From positions 172,408 to 236,407 of the forward strand of contig NZ_BMPO01000009.1 in NCBI RefSeq assembly GCF_014647635.1: a stretch of DNA of 64,000 bases. The letters are read 5' to 3'. Below, piece after piece: positions 37,598 to 45,766 of this stretch. The DNA is from Pseudomonas matsuisoli (lineage in GTDB: Bacteria > Pseudomonadota > Gammaproteobacteria > Pseudomonadales > Pseudomonadaceae). The position numbers and the translations under genes are program-made. The first letter of the stretch is position 1. Each line of letters opens with the position of its first letter. The notes beneath the pieces were generated by a model. That model saw only the letters and a list, made by a program, of their open reading frames with translations, had not been told where the DNA came from and did not search any database.

Positions 37598-38731
37598 TCA
37601 GAATTGAGCGCTGGAAACGTCCAGCCCGCGAGCTTCCTCGACCATCTGTGGCAGCAGCGCACAAAAGCGCTGCGCCCACTCACGTGGTACGGAGGTGCTG
37701 ATCTTGACGAAACGGTCGCCGAAGCGCTGGGTGTGATAGGTGCCCTGGCGAATCATCACGCCTTGCTTCAGGTAGGCAGCGACCAGGGCTTCCGGCGCGA
37801 TGCCACCGCCGATGGTTTCCACGACGAGGAAGTTGCCGTGGGATGGATACACCGGAACCGAGAAGCCAGGGATAGCGCTGATCGCGGCATGAATATCGGC
37901 CTTGTTGGCGTTGTCGATGGCACGGACTTCCTCCATCCACTCGGCCTTGATCTTCAGCCCGGCTTCCGCCGCGCGCTGGGCGATCACGCTGGCACCCAGC
38001 ACACCCGTGGCCAGGCCGGCGAACTCGTCCAGCATGGCAGATGGCGCGATCAGGGCGCCGATGCGCATCCCGGCCAACCCTAGCCACTTGGAGAAGCTGA
38101 CGGTGACAACCACGTTCTGGCTGCCGGTTTTCAGCGCCGGGTAGTGGCCTTCCGCAAAGTCACGGTAGGTGCAGTCATGCACCAGCAGTGCGCCGCATTC
38201 TTCTGCGATAGAGACGAAGGCTTCGATCTCCGCCTGGGTGTAACGCACGCCCAGCGGGTTGTTCGGGTCGACGAGATAGATCACCGCCGTGCGCTCGTCC
38301 ACTGCATCGCGCAGCTGCTCCGGGGTCATCTTGTACTGCTGAGCCGCATCGTAGATCGGCAGCTCGATTACCTCAGCACCCTGTTGACGGGCAAACAAGC
38401 ACGGCCATTTCCAGGTCGGGTCACTGGTGACGAAGGTCGTGCCCGGCTTACAACGTGCCTTGCAGATAGTGGCCAGCGCATTGACGCCGCCGTCGGTGAC
38501 CATCGCCTCGGCACCTGATACGCCAAGATCGGCGATGATGGCAGCCCGCAGCGACTCGAAACCCAGCGGTGGCGCGTAGGCGTTGAACTCGCCCGCCTCG
38601 ATGGACGCGATCATCGCCGCCTTGACGGACGGGTGAGTCGGGATGTGGTTGGTGTTTTGCCCCAGCCAGGCCAGATCCGGCGTGGCGCAGAGTTCGTCGA
38701 AATAGCGGTTGCGAACGAGTGCATCAGACAT
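37598..38731 (-). CDS. PLP-dependent class I/II aminotransferase
   Basis: A fold-type I aminotransferase of 377 residues. ATG 38731 is preceded by GGAG-CACACC. Motifs are NAYAPPLGFESLR (substrate-binding turn), VDPNNPLG (Asp/Asn contacts to PLP), HDCTYRDF and the lysine in VSFSKWLGLAGMRIGAL (Lys215). It would transfer an amino group from an amine or amino acid intermediate in the same catabolic route. The open frame up to 39016 is a shadow within the SDR gene. Confidence 0.85.
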   Translation of the reverse strand: MSDALVRNRYFDELCATPDLAWLGQNTNHIPTHPSVKAAMIASIEAGEFNAYAPPLGFESLRAAIIADLGVSGAEAMVTDGGVNALATICKARCKPGTTFVTSDPTWKWPCLFARQQGAEVIELPIYDAAQQYKMTPEQLRDAVDERTAVIYLVDPNNPLGVRYTQAEIEAFVSIAEECGALLVHDCTYRDFAEGHYPALKTGSQNVVVTVSFSKWLGLAGMRIGALIAPSAMLDEFAGLATGVLGASVIAQRAAEAGLKIKAEWMEEVRAIDNANKADIHAAISAIPGFSVPVYPSHGNFLVVETIGGGIAPEALVAAYLKQGVMIRQGTYHTQRFGDRFVKISTSVPREWAQRFCALLPQMVEEARGLDVSSAQF

Positions 38732-38753
38732 GGTGTGCTCCGTCAGCGGCGGG

Positions 38754-39533
38754 TCAGATGACCGAACCGCGTGCGGCGATACCGCCGTCGATGGTGACGA
38801 TGGTGCCCGTGGTGTAGCCGGACTTCGGCGAGGCCAGGAAGGCGACCAGGTCACCCACTTCTTCCGAGGTCGCAGGACGCTTGCCAGGATAGAGGTCGAA
38901 CAGTTCTTCCCAGCGGCTCTCGTCGCCCAGCATGTCGATGGCCTTGCGGCGCATGATCTTGAGCATACGGTCGGTGGCGACCGGTCCAGGGTTGACGCCG
39001 ACGACGCGGATGCCATCGTTCAGGCTGGCCCCGCCAATGGCTTTGGTGAAGGACATCAGTGCCGCGTTACCGGTGCTGCCGGCAAAGTAGCTAGCGTCCC
39101 AGTTCTCGCCGGAGTTGCCGATGACGTTGATGATCACGCCGTCCTTGCCCTTCATCTTCGGGTAGAACAGCCGCGAAAGGCTGATATAGCCGAACACCTT
39201 GAGATCGAAGCCGGTGCGAATGGCTTCGTCGGTCACCACGCTGAGGGAACCAGCCGGGATGTCACCGGCGTTGTTAATGAGGATGTTGCACTCGGCGGCC
39301 TTTTCGGCCAGTTCTTCCATGGCAGCGGTGGTGGAAAGGTCCATCTCATGGACGGTCACACGCACGCCATACTCGGCTTCGAGCTGCTCTTTCGCTTCGC
39401 GCATCGGTGCGCCGTTACGAGCGGCCAGATGCAAGTGGCAACCTTCGGCAGCAAGGATATGCGCCGTTGCCATGCCAATGCCTTTGGAAGCGCCGGTGAT
39501 GAGCGCGATCTTGCCTTTGAGTTTGAGATCCAC
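38754..39533 (-). CDS. Short-chain dehydrogenase/reductase lacking the YxxxK active site
   Basis: A 259-residue SDR with an intact cofactor loop TGASKGIG (13-20), the NNAG motif (87-90), and a C-terminal GTIVTIDGGIAARG. The catalytic region reads SYFAGSTGNAALMSFTKAIGG; aligned on the ALxSFTKA helix, the usual Tyr and Lys are replaced (Gly152 and Asn156). No YxxxK occurs nearby. It may use a different proton donor or have a non-redox role. It is the first gene of the catabolic operon and has a palindromic operator candidate 27 bases upstream. Confidence 0.82.
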   Translation of the reverse strand: MDLKLKGKIALITGASKGIGMATAHILAAEGCHLHLAARNGAPMREAKEQLEAEYGVRVTVHEMDLSTTAAMEELAEKAAECNILINNAGDIPAGSLSVVTDEAIRTGFDLKVFGYISLSRLFYPKMKGKDGVIINVIGNSGENWDASYFAGSTGNAALMSFTKAIGGASLNDGIRVVGVNPGPVATDRMLKIMRRKAIDMLGDESRWEELFDLYPGKRPATSEEVGDLVAFLASPKSGYTTGTIVTIDGGIAARGSVI

Positions 39534-39559
39534 GACTTGCTCCTACGAACACGGTTTCA

Positions 39560-39588
39560 GGTATGCAAGAAACTGCAACTTGCATACC
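39560..39588 (-). promoter_or_regulatory. Candidate GntR operator upstream of the catabolic operon
   Basis: GGTATGCAAG-N9-CTTGCATACC is a perfect 10-bp inverted repeat between the SDR start and the GntR gene stop. Its half-site GTATGCAA is repeated at the GntR gene start, and a variant occurs near the ABC promoter, so the neighbouring regulator is the likely ligand. Confidence 0.65.
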
Positions 39589-39610
39589 AAGGAGCAAATA
39601 GAGGATGAAA

Positions 39611-40324
39611 TCAGGAAAAGTGCGCGATGAAATCCACGAGGTTGTCGCCGAGGAGATTCAGATGCCCGCGCATGGCATTGTGCGCCGCGTCGCCATCGTG
39701 CCGGAAGATCGCCTGCATCACCTCATCGTGTTCGCGCAACGTGTCTGCGATGCGGCTTGGAAGGTAGGTAACCCGGCGCCTGTAAGCCCCGACGCGGTTG
39801 CGCAAAGCCCGAGTCTGAGCAGCCAGGAACTCGTTGCGCGAGGCCTCGTAGATAGCCTCGTGAAACTCCTTGTTCACCTCATAGAAGGTGTCGATGTCAC
39901 TGCGATTGACTGATGCGGCCTCCAGCCGACGATGGATCGCTTCAAGATTATCGCGCTGCTCAGGCGTAATACGGCGAGCGGCAAGTCGTGCACAGAGCCC
40001 TTCCATCTCAGCCATGACCTGGAACATCTCCAGCAGCGTCGCCATGCTGATGGTCCGCACCGTCACGCCCTGTCGCCCTTTCGACTCCACCAGACCAGTT
40101 GCGCCCAATAGGCGCAAGGCCTCACGTACCGGGGTACGCGATACGCCGAAACGTTCCGCGATTTCCTTTTCATCCAGCCGGCTGCCCGGCGCCAGACGAC
40201 CCTCGGCAATTTCTTTTTCCAGCACACGATGCAGCGTGTCAGCCAGCGTTTCGCCAGTAGCTGAAACCAGGGTTTGACGCTCCTTTAAGGTGCGCTCGCT
40301 CGTTTCTTGTGCACTAGAAACCAT
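39611..40324 (-). CDS. GntR/FCD (FadR subfamily) transcriptional regulator
   Basis: A repressor-type regulator of about 237 residues. The winged helix is LEKEIAEGRLAPGSRLDEKEIAERFGVSRTPVREALRLLGATGLVE, the GntR signature. The C-terminal FCD domain has the metal/effector residues in DTFYEVNKEFHEAIYEAS and LREHDEVMQAI. ATG 40324 is chosen because an earlier ATG at 40354 has no ribosome binding site and overlaps a motif shared with other control sites here. It sits between the two divergent arms of the catabolic island and should sense its substrate. Confidence 0.86.
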   Translation of the reverse strand: MVSSAQETSERTLKERQTLVSATGETLADTLHRVLEKEIAEGRLAPGSRLDEKEIAERFGVSRTPVREALRLLGATGLVESKGRQGVTVRTISMATLLEMFQVMAEMEGLCARLAARRITPEQRDNLEAIHRRLEAASVNRSDIDTFYEVNKEFHEAIYEASRNEFLAAQTRALRNRVGAYRRRVTYLPSRIADTLREHDEVMQAIFRHDGDAAHNAMRGHLNLLGDNLVDFIAHFS

Positions 40325-40348
40325 TTTAAAAATACCTGAGACAGTTTT

Positions 40349-40494
40349 TTGCATACATATAAAGACGCTCTATATAGCGCCTCGCCCGCGGAGTATGGCT
40401 GAAAGCGGCAATCACATCTAAATCGTCACTTTCAATTTTACTGGCATACATCCTGCAAAAACCATGCATCCCAGAACCACGGATAGGTATACAA
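40349..40494. promoter_or_regulatory. Divergent control region of the catabolic island
   Basis: TTGCATAC at 40349-40356 repeats the half-site found upstream of the SDR gene, and GGTATACAA at 40486-40494 is a close variant just before the ABC operon. FadR-type regulators commonly bind TNGTATACNA-like sites, so both may be operators. Confidence 0.45.
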
Positions 40495-40517
40495 CCCGTC
40501 CATGAATAGGTGCTGCC

Positions 40518-41372
40518 ATGAGTTTACCGCTGAAAAACGTGCCGACCGCTGACCATCAGAACACGAGCCCACAAGTCGCCCCCGCGTCGACGCTACTGGA
40601 TCTAGGCGGCGTATCGAAAACCTTCGGCAACGTTCAAGCACTGAGTGGCCTGAATGCCCGTATCGGCACCGGCGAGTTCGTCACCGTGGTGGGCCCTTCC
40701 GGCTGCGGCAAAAGCACACTGTTCAATATAGTGGCCGGCCTGGAAGAACCGGACGACGGCGCAGGCATTCAATTCCGCGGCCAATCCTGCAAAGCACGCG
40801 ATCTTTTGGGCAATGTGTCGTTCATGCCCCAGCAAGACCTCTTGCTGCCATGGCGTACGGTGATCGACAACGCCATCCTCGCCATCGAAATGGAGGGCAT
40901 GCCGAAAGCCGAAGCCCGAGCACTGGCCCTCAAGATGCTGCCTGAATTCGGCCTGGCCGGCTTCGAGAAGCAGTATCCCAACCAGCTATCGGGCGGCATG
41001 CGCCAGCGCGTTGCACTGATGCGCACCTTTCTGTTCAAGCGCGACCTGATGCTGCTGGACGAACCCTTTGGTGCACTCGACGCCCTGACTCGCACAATGA
41101 TGCAGCGCTGGCTGCTGGACGTCTGGCAGAAACACAACCGCACCATCCTCTTCATTACCCACGACGTGGACGAAGCCATCTTCCTCGGTGACCGCGTATT
41201 GGTCGTCACCGCCCGCCCCGGCAAGATCAAGTTGGAATTGCCGGTCAACCTGCCTCGCCCTCGCGGTGCCGAGTTGGTCACCTCACCGGAATTCATCAGC
41301 CTCAAGCGCACGCTGCTCGAAGCGATCGAGGAAGAGAGCATGAAGTCCTTCCAGGCTACGACGGGGCACTGA
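40518..41372 (+). CDS. ABC transporter ATPase (NMT1/taurine type)
   Basis: Cytoplasmic ATPase of 284 residues. Walker A is GPSGCGKST, the Q-loop MPQQDLLLPWRT, the signature LSGGMRQRVALMR, Walker B LMLLDEPFGALD and the switch ITHDVDEAIFLG. It belongs with the SsuB/TauB/ThiZ group. It is the first gene of a five-gene operon divergent from the GntR regulator; the aldolase gene follows three bases after its stop. Confidence 0.9.
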   Translation: MSLPLKNVPTADHQNTSPQVAPASTLLDLGGVSKTFGNVQALSGLNARIGTGEFVTVVGPSGCGKSTLFNIVAGLEEPDDGAGIQFRGQSCKARDLLGNVSFMPQQDLLLPWRTVIDNAILAIEMEGMPKAEARALALKMLPEFGLAGFEKQYPNQLSGGMRQRVALMRTFLFKRDLMLLDEPFGALDALTRTMMQRWLLDVWQKHNRTILFITHDVDEAIFLGDRVLVVTARPGKIKLELPVNLPRPRGAELVTSPEFISLKRTLLEAIEEESMKSFQATTGH

Positions 41373-41375
41373 ACC

Positions 41376-42155
41376 ATGCAGAACCTCGACGCCAACCGCC
41401 CTGCTCATATCGACGCCGTCGAATGGCAGGCTCGCGTGGACCTCGCCGCCTGCTACCGACTGGTGGCCAAGTTCGGCATGGACGACCTGATCTACAACCA
41501 CATATCAGCGCGCGTGCCAGGTCGTGAAGGCCAGTTCCTGATCAACCCATACGGCGTGCTGTTCGACGAGATCACCGCATCCAACCTGCTACTGATCGAC
41601 CTCGAGGGCAACAAGCTCGCCGAGAGCCCGTACAAGGTGAACGTCGCCGGTTTCGTGATCCACGGTGCGATCCATAGCGCCCGCCACGATGCAGCCTGTG
41701 TCCTGCACACTCACTCCGACGCCAGCGTCGCCATCTCCGGACAGGAAGAAGGCCTGCTGCCCTGGAGCCAGTTCGCGATGCGCTTCTACCAGCGCCAGGC
41801 GTTCCATGATTACGAAGGTGTGGCCATTGACCTCGAAGAGCAGGAGCGCCTGATTGCCCACCTCGGCTCGCATCCCGTAATGGTGATGCGCAACCACGGC
41901 GTTCTCACCATCGGCCGCACGCCGGGCGAGGCGTTCATGCTGCTGTATTACTTCGAACGCGCCGCGCGCATTCAGCTTTCCATGCAGGCCGCTCAAGCGG
42001 GCGGTACCAAGCTGGTCGTGCCTCCCCACGATGTTTGTGAGAAAGCCGCACGCCAGTTCTGGGAGCAGAAAGGCGACATCCTCATCGCCGGCGAGCGCGA
42101 ATGGCCTGGTTTCCTCCGTCAGCTCGACCGTCAGGACCCGAGCTACCGGAGCTGA
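41376..42155 (+). CDS. Class II aldolase/adducin family protein
   Basis: A 259-residue protein of the class II aldolase fold. Zinc ligands are expected in VLHTHSDASVAISG and MRNHGVLTIG; the N-terminal LAACYRLVAKFGMDDLIYNHISARVPG is typical of the family. Members cleave aldols such as fuculose phosphate or decarboxylate hydroxy-acids; this longer, non-sugar-kinase-linked type has no fixed substrate. Its position inside the transporter operon is unusual and ties catabolism to uptake. Confidence 0.82.
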   Translation: MQNLDANRPAHIDAVEWQARVDLAACYRLVAKFGMDDLIYNHISARVPGREGQFLINPYGVLFDEITASNLLLIDLEGNKLAESPYKVNVAGFVIHGAIHSARHDAACVLHTHSDASVAISGQEEGLLPWSQFAMRFYQRQAFHDYEGVAIDLEEQERLIAHLGSHPVMVMRNHGVLTIGRTPGEAFMLLYYFERAARIQLSMQAAQAGGTKLVVPPHDVCEKAARQFWEQKGDILIAGEREWPGFLRQLDRQDPSYRS

Positions 42156-42223
42156 ATTTCCCGCTTCATCGATAACGACGACTCACCTCTGACCAAACCG
42201 ACTTACCGAGCAGGAGCTTTTCC

Positions 42224-43240
42224 ATGTTGAAACGACGTTTGCTACTGGCTATCGGCTGCACCCTCACCTGCGTGGGCCTGGGCTTTTCATCCATCGCCGC
42301 CGCACAGGACATGACCAAGGCCAGCCTGCGCCTGAAATGGTTGCCGCAAGCACAGTTCGCTGGTTTCTACGTGGCCCAGGCCAAGGGTTACTACAAGGAT
42401 GAAGGCATCGACCTGACCATCAACCCGGGCGGCCCGAACGTGCTGACAGAGAATCTGGTCGCTGCCGGTACCGATACCTTCGGCCTCTCCGGCGGTACCG
42501 ACAGCGTGTTCGCCGCGCGCGACAAGGGCTTGCCCGTCATCAGCATCGGCATCTCGCACCAGCTGACCCCATTCGTCTTCGTGGCGAAGAAGGATGGCCC
42601 GGTGAAAACGCTGAAAGACTTCGAAGGCAAGAACGTCACTACCTGGTTCACCGGCTCCAACTATGTGTTGTTCGGCATGCTGGCCGACCAGGGCATCGAC
42701 CAGAAGAAAGTGAAGATCCAGCCGCAGCAAGTAAGCGTCACACCGTTCGTGGACGGCGACGTCGATGTGGTCACGGCAACTTGGTACAACGAACTCAACA
42801 CCATCAAATCCCGTGTCCCCGAAGACAACCTGCGCCTGTTCGTGGCCGAGGATTACGGCATCACCTTCCCACGTGACACGCTGATCACGTCCGAGAAAGT
42901 GGCGAAGGAAAACCCTGAGCTGGTGAAGGCCTTCCTGCGCGCCACTCTGCGCGGCTGGAAAGATGCGATCAACGATCCTAAAGGTGCTGTCGACACCGTG
43001 ATGGCCGTTGCGCCGACGCTGGAACGCCCGCACCAGGAAGCGATGCTGACCGAAGCTGCACGCCTGATGGAAGCCGGTTCCGCCAAGGATAACGGCCTGT
43101 TCACCATCGACATGGCGGCCGTGCAGAAGGCCCATGACTTCCTGCTCAAGTACGAAGTGGTGAAGAAGCCGGTGGACCTGAAAGCGGCCTTCCATCCCGA
43201 GTTCCTCGAAGCCATTCCGCTGTCGGACCGTAAGCTATGA
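42224..43240 (+). CDS. NMT1/THI5-like periplasmic substrate-binding protein
   Basis: Exported binding protein of 338 residues with signal peptide MLKRRLLLAIGCTLTCVGLGFSSIAAA. The mature part opens SLRLKWLPQAQFAGFYVAQAKGYYKDEGIDLTI, followed by NPGGPNVLTENLVAAGTDTFGLSGG, the pattern of NMT1/THI5-like proteins (ThiY, RibY and relatives) that bind pyrimidines or flavin-like rings. AGGAG precedes ATG 42224. With two permeases and an ATPase it forms a complete importer. The ligand is plausibly a nitrogen heterocycle; this is inference. Confidence 0.84.
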   Translation: MLKRRLLLAIGCTLTCVGLGFSSIAAAQDMTKASLRLKWLPQAQFAGFYVAQAKGYYKDEGIDLTINPGGPNVLTENLVAAGTDTFGLSGGTDSVFAARDKGLPVISIGISHQLTPFVFVAKKDGPVKTLKDFEGKNVTTWFTGSNYVLFGMLADQGIDQKKVKIQPQQVSVTPFVDGDVDVVTATWYNELNTIKSRVPEDNLRLFVAEDYGITFPRDTLITSEKVAKENPELVKAFLRATLRGWKDAINDPKGAVDTVMAVAPTLERPHQEAMLTEAARLMEAGSAKDNGLFTIDMAAVQKAHDFLLKYEVVKKPVDLKAAFHPEFLEAIPLSDRKL

Positions 43241-44010
43241 CATCGACCCACGCACTGTCGGACCTGCCCCGCGCCGCGCTCCGCGGCGTGCTGGGCGTCG
43301 CCATCGTCGGGCTGATCTGGGAGGCGCTGGTCTGGGCGCTTAACGTGCCGTCGCATACGATGCCGCGCCCTTCGCAGATGGCTTCGGCCGTGGCAGCCAC
43401 TCCAGACGCCTATCTCAGCGGATTCCTGCGCACGTTGGTGGAAACCCTGATCGGGTTCGCTGCCGGCGCCATCGTCGGCATCGGCAACGGCGTCCTGTTT
43501 TCCAAGTTCACGCGGCTAAGGCAGATGGTATTCCCGCTGTTCGTCGTCTCGCAGACCATCCCGGTCATCGCGTTCGGCGCGCTGGTGGTGCTGTGGTTCG
43601 GCAACACCATGCTGGCCAAGTCCGTCATTGCGTTCTACCTGACCTTCTTCCCGGTGACGGTAAACACGCTGGTGGGCCTGCAGGCAGTGAATCCCAAGCA
43701 GGAAGCGTTGCTACGCAGCTTCGGCGCATCACGCTGGCAGATGTTGATCCGCCTGCAACTGCCAACTGCGCTTCCACAAATCTTCGTCGCCCTGCGCTTG
43801 GCGTCCACGTTGAGCCTGGTGGGCGCCATCGTCGGCGAATGGTTCGGTGACACGACCGGTCTCGGCGTACTCCTGCTGCAAGCGATGTACAACGAGAACA
43901 TGGTTGGCCTGTGGGCAGCCATTCTCGCTTCTGCTCTGTTGGGTACGACCTTCTACGGCTTGATGGCGCTGATCGAACGGACCTGCGTTTTCTGGAGGAA
44001 CGACCTATGA
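43237..44010 (+). CDS. ABC transporter permease 1
   Basis: Inner-membrane permease of 257 residues with about six membrane segments and the EAA loop EALLRSFGASRWQMLIRLQLPTALPQIFVALRLASTLSLVGA. It starts on the stop codon of the binding-protein gene (ATGA overlap) and pairs with the next permease. Its partner is similar in length but clearly different in sequence, so the channel is a heterodimer. Confidence 0.88.
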   Translation: MTSTHALSDLPRAALRGVLGVAIVGLIWEALVWALNVPSHTMPRPSQMASAVAATPDAYLSGFLRTLVETLIGFAAGAIVGIGNGVLFSKFTRLRQMVFPLFVVSQTIPVIAFGALVVLWFGNTMLAKSVIAFYLTFFPVTVNTLVGLQAVNPKQEALLRSFGASRWQMLIRLQLPTALPQIFVALRLASTLSLVGAIVGEWFGDTTGLGVLLLQAMYNENMVGLWAAILASALLGTTFYGLMALIERTCVFWRNDL

Positions 44011-44762
44011 AATCCCGCTCCTGGCAGAGCGCTGACGTCTACTGGGGCGTTGCCGGTGCCGTATTACTCGTTGTGTTGTGGGAGGGCGCCGTCAGGGCAT
44101 TCGACCTGCCGGCGTATATCCTGCCCGGCATTCTGGAAATCCTCGTCAGCATGGTGGATCTGCAATCTACGCTGATGGATGCGACCTGGATGACCGTGAT
44201 GGAAGCCGTCAGCGGCTACGTGATCGGCAGCGCCTGCGGCATCTTGCTAGCGGTGATCCTGACGCTGATTCCCACACTGAAACGCTGGTGTCTGCCGGCG
44301 GCCATCGCCATCAACTCGGTACCCGTGGTGGCTTACGCACCGCTAGTACTGCTGTGGTTCGGCATGGGCGCGGAGTCGAAGATCGTGATGGTCAGCCTGG
44401 CAGTCGGCTTCACCGTGTTTCTCAGCGCCCTCACCGGCCTGGATCAGGCGAACCGCAAGTCCATCGACCTGCTGCGCAGCTTCGGCGCCAACCCATTGAT
44501 GATCATCTGGCGACTGAAGTTACCGGCGGCCCTGCCGTTGATTGCTTCGGCGATGCGGGTATCGACGACCCGCAGCATGATCGTCGCGATCGTCACCGAA
44601 ATGCTTGGTGCTTACGGCGGTCTCGGCTGGGTGATCTATCAAGCCACCTTGCAGATCGACTTCGTACAGGTCTGGGCTGCGATCTTTGCTGCATCACTGG
44701 TCAGCCTGATTTTCTTCGGTGCGGTCAGCATGATCGAGCGCAAGGTCATTTTCTGGCGTTAG
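44007..44762 (+). CDS. ABC transporter permease 2
   Basis: Inner-membrane permease of 251 residues starting MKSRSWQSADVYWGVAGAVLL at ATG 44007, with TGGAGGA upstream and an ATGA overlap with permease 1. The EAA loop is KSIDLLRSFGANPLMIIWRLKLPAALPLIASAMRVSTTRSMIVA. It is the last gene of the uptake operon; a strong hairpin follows six bases after its stop. The frame continues upstream to 43911 but only as a shadow of permease 1. Confidence 0.88.
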   Translation: MKSRSWQSADVYWGVAGAVLLVVLWEGAVRAFDLPAYILPGILEILVSMVDLQSTLMDATWMTVMEAVSGYVIGSACGILLAVILTLIPTLKRWCLPAAIAINSVPVVAYAPLVLLWFGMGAESKIVMVSLAVGFTVFLSALTGLDQANRKSIDLLRSFGANPLMIIWRLKLPAALPLIASAMRVSTTRSMIVAIVTEMLGAYGGLGWVIYQATLQIDFVQVWAAIFAASLVSLIFFGAVSMIERKVIFWR

Positions 44763-44767
44763 GCACC

Positions 44768-44804
44768 GCCCCCGTTTCGTCTCTACCGGCGACGAAACGG
44801 GGGC
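44768..44804. terminator. Strong hairpin between convergent genes
   Basis: GCCCCCGTTTCGTC pairs perfectly over 14 bp with GACGAAACGGGGGC around a 9-base loop. It has no T-run on either side, but it ends exactly where two convergent transcripts meet, so it probably marks both 3' ends. Confidence 0.65.
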
Positions 44805-45014
44805 TCAGCTCTTGGCCATAAGCTCGTCGAGAGCGTCCTGTATGACGTGTTTCATTGAATCCGCCTCGGTGATATGCCGGGCGGCGAAGGCACGCTCAAC
44901 GGTCACGTTATGCACGGGATCGATCAAGGTCAGTAGAACGGCGTGGCCGCGTTTTTCGATCGTGTGATTGAAGGCGCGATCCAGCGATTCCAGTTGGCGT
45001 TTGAGTTCGTTCAT
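44805..45014 (-). CDS. Small protein of unknown function
   Basis: A 69-residue frame starting MNELKRQLESLDRAFNHTIEKRG with GGAGG five bases upstream of ATG 45014, a strong translation start. It has no membrane segment. The ends look helical and the middle (AVLLTLIDPVHNVTVERAF) like two strands. I do not recognise the family. It is convergent with the uptake operon and may share a transcript with the tautomerase gene, 163 bases upstream. Confidence 0.6.
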   Translation of the reverse strand: MNELKRQLESLDRAFNHTIEKRGHAVLLTLIDPVHNVTVERAFAARHITEADSMKHVIQDALDELMAKS

Positions 45015-45177
45015 TCAGGCCTCCGGGTGTTCGATTGCCAACCAAGGTCGAACAAGATCGGATGAAGTTCAAGCGCCGATTGGCGATCGGCCGCTCAGAA
45101 CAACCGTGCATTCAAATGCTCGATGCGTTCCTGACCGACACCCGCCGCGCCGCTTACCAGCCGAAGAAGCGATCGAC

Positions 45178-45612
45178 TCAGATGGGATCGAGCCCTATAT
45201 CCGGGCGCCGCAACTCAGAAATATCGGTAGTTCCACCGAATGCGCCCCAGTCCATGGGATCGACATCGCGTACGACTATGAACAAGGGCACGCGGGCGTT
45301 AGCCTCGATGCCTAAATACCGTCCGACAATCTCCGTCATCCGTTTATACAAAGCACGTTTTTTCGCATCATCCAGGCCACCGCGAAACACGCTGATCTCT
45401 AAAGCCACGATACGCGTGCCCTGAGATTTCCCGCCGTGGTAAATCGCTCGTTCGGGGAGCTCATGAAAATAGATCCAGGCCGTGGATTTCTGGAAAGGCT
45501 CGAGCGGCAACTCCTCTGCCTCTAACAGGGTAGTGGTCAGTTCTTCAGCGAGCTGATCTTTATCATCGGATGAAAACGTATCTTGAGACACATAAACATG
45601 AATTAAGGGCAT
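45178..45612 (-). CDS. Tautomerase-superfamily protein
   Basis: A 144-residue protein starting MPLIHVYVSQDTFSSDDKDQLAEELTTTLLEAEELP; after Met removal Pro1 is the expected catalytic base of the 4-oxalocrotonate tautomerase superfamily. The length (about 140) suggests a fused or MSAD/cis-CaaD-like form rather than the 62-residue 4-OT. ATG 45612 is preceded by GGAGGAGGA; an upstream in-frame start at 45633 overlaps that site. The substrate is unknown; it is near, but on the opposite strand from, the uptake operon. Confidence 0.75.
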   Translation of the reverse strand: MPLIHVYVSQDTFSSDDKDQLAEELTTTLLEAEELPLEPFQKSTAWIYFHELPERAIYHGGKSQGTRIVALEISVFRGGLDDAKKRALYKRMTEIVGRYLGIEANARVPLFIVVRDVDPMDWGAFGGTTDISELRRPDIGLDPI

Positions 45613-45766
45613 CTGAGATTCCTCCTCCGGCAACGTGTGCGTGGACTCTCATACCAATGGACCTTAATTTATTCGCGCTAAACGGGTATGGGTTCCATGC
45701 TCTCCAAGCGCTTAGAGTCATCGCGTGAGAGCCGTGGGTGGCATCGTCTAGGCCTTAACAACGTTC

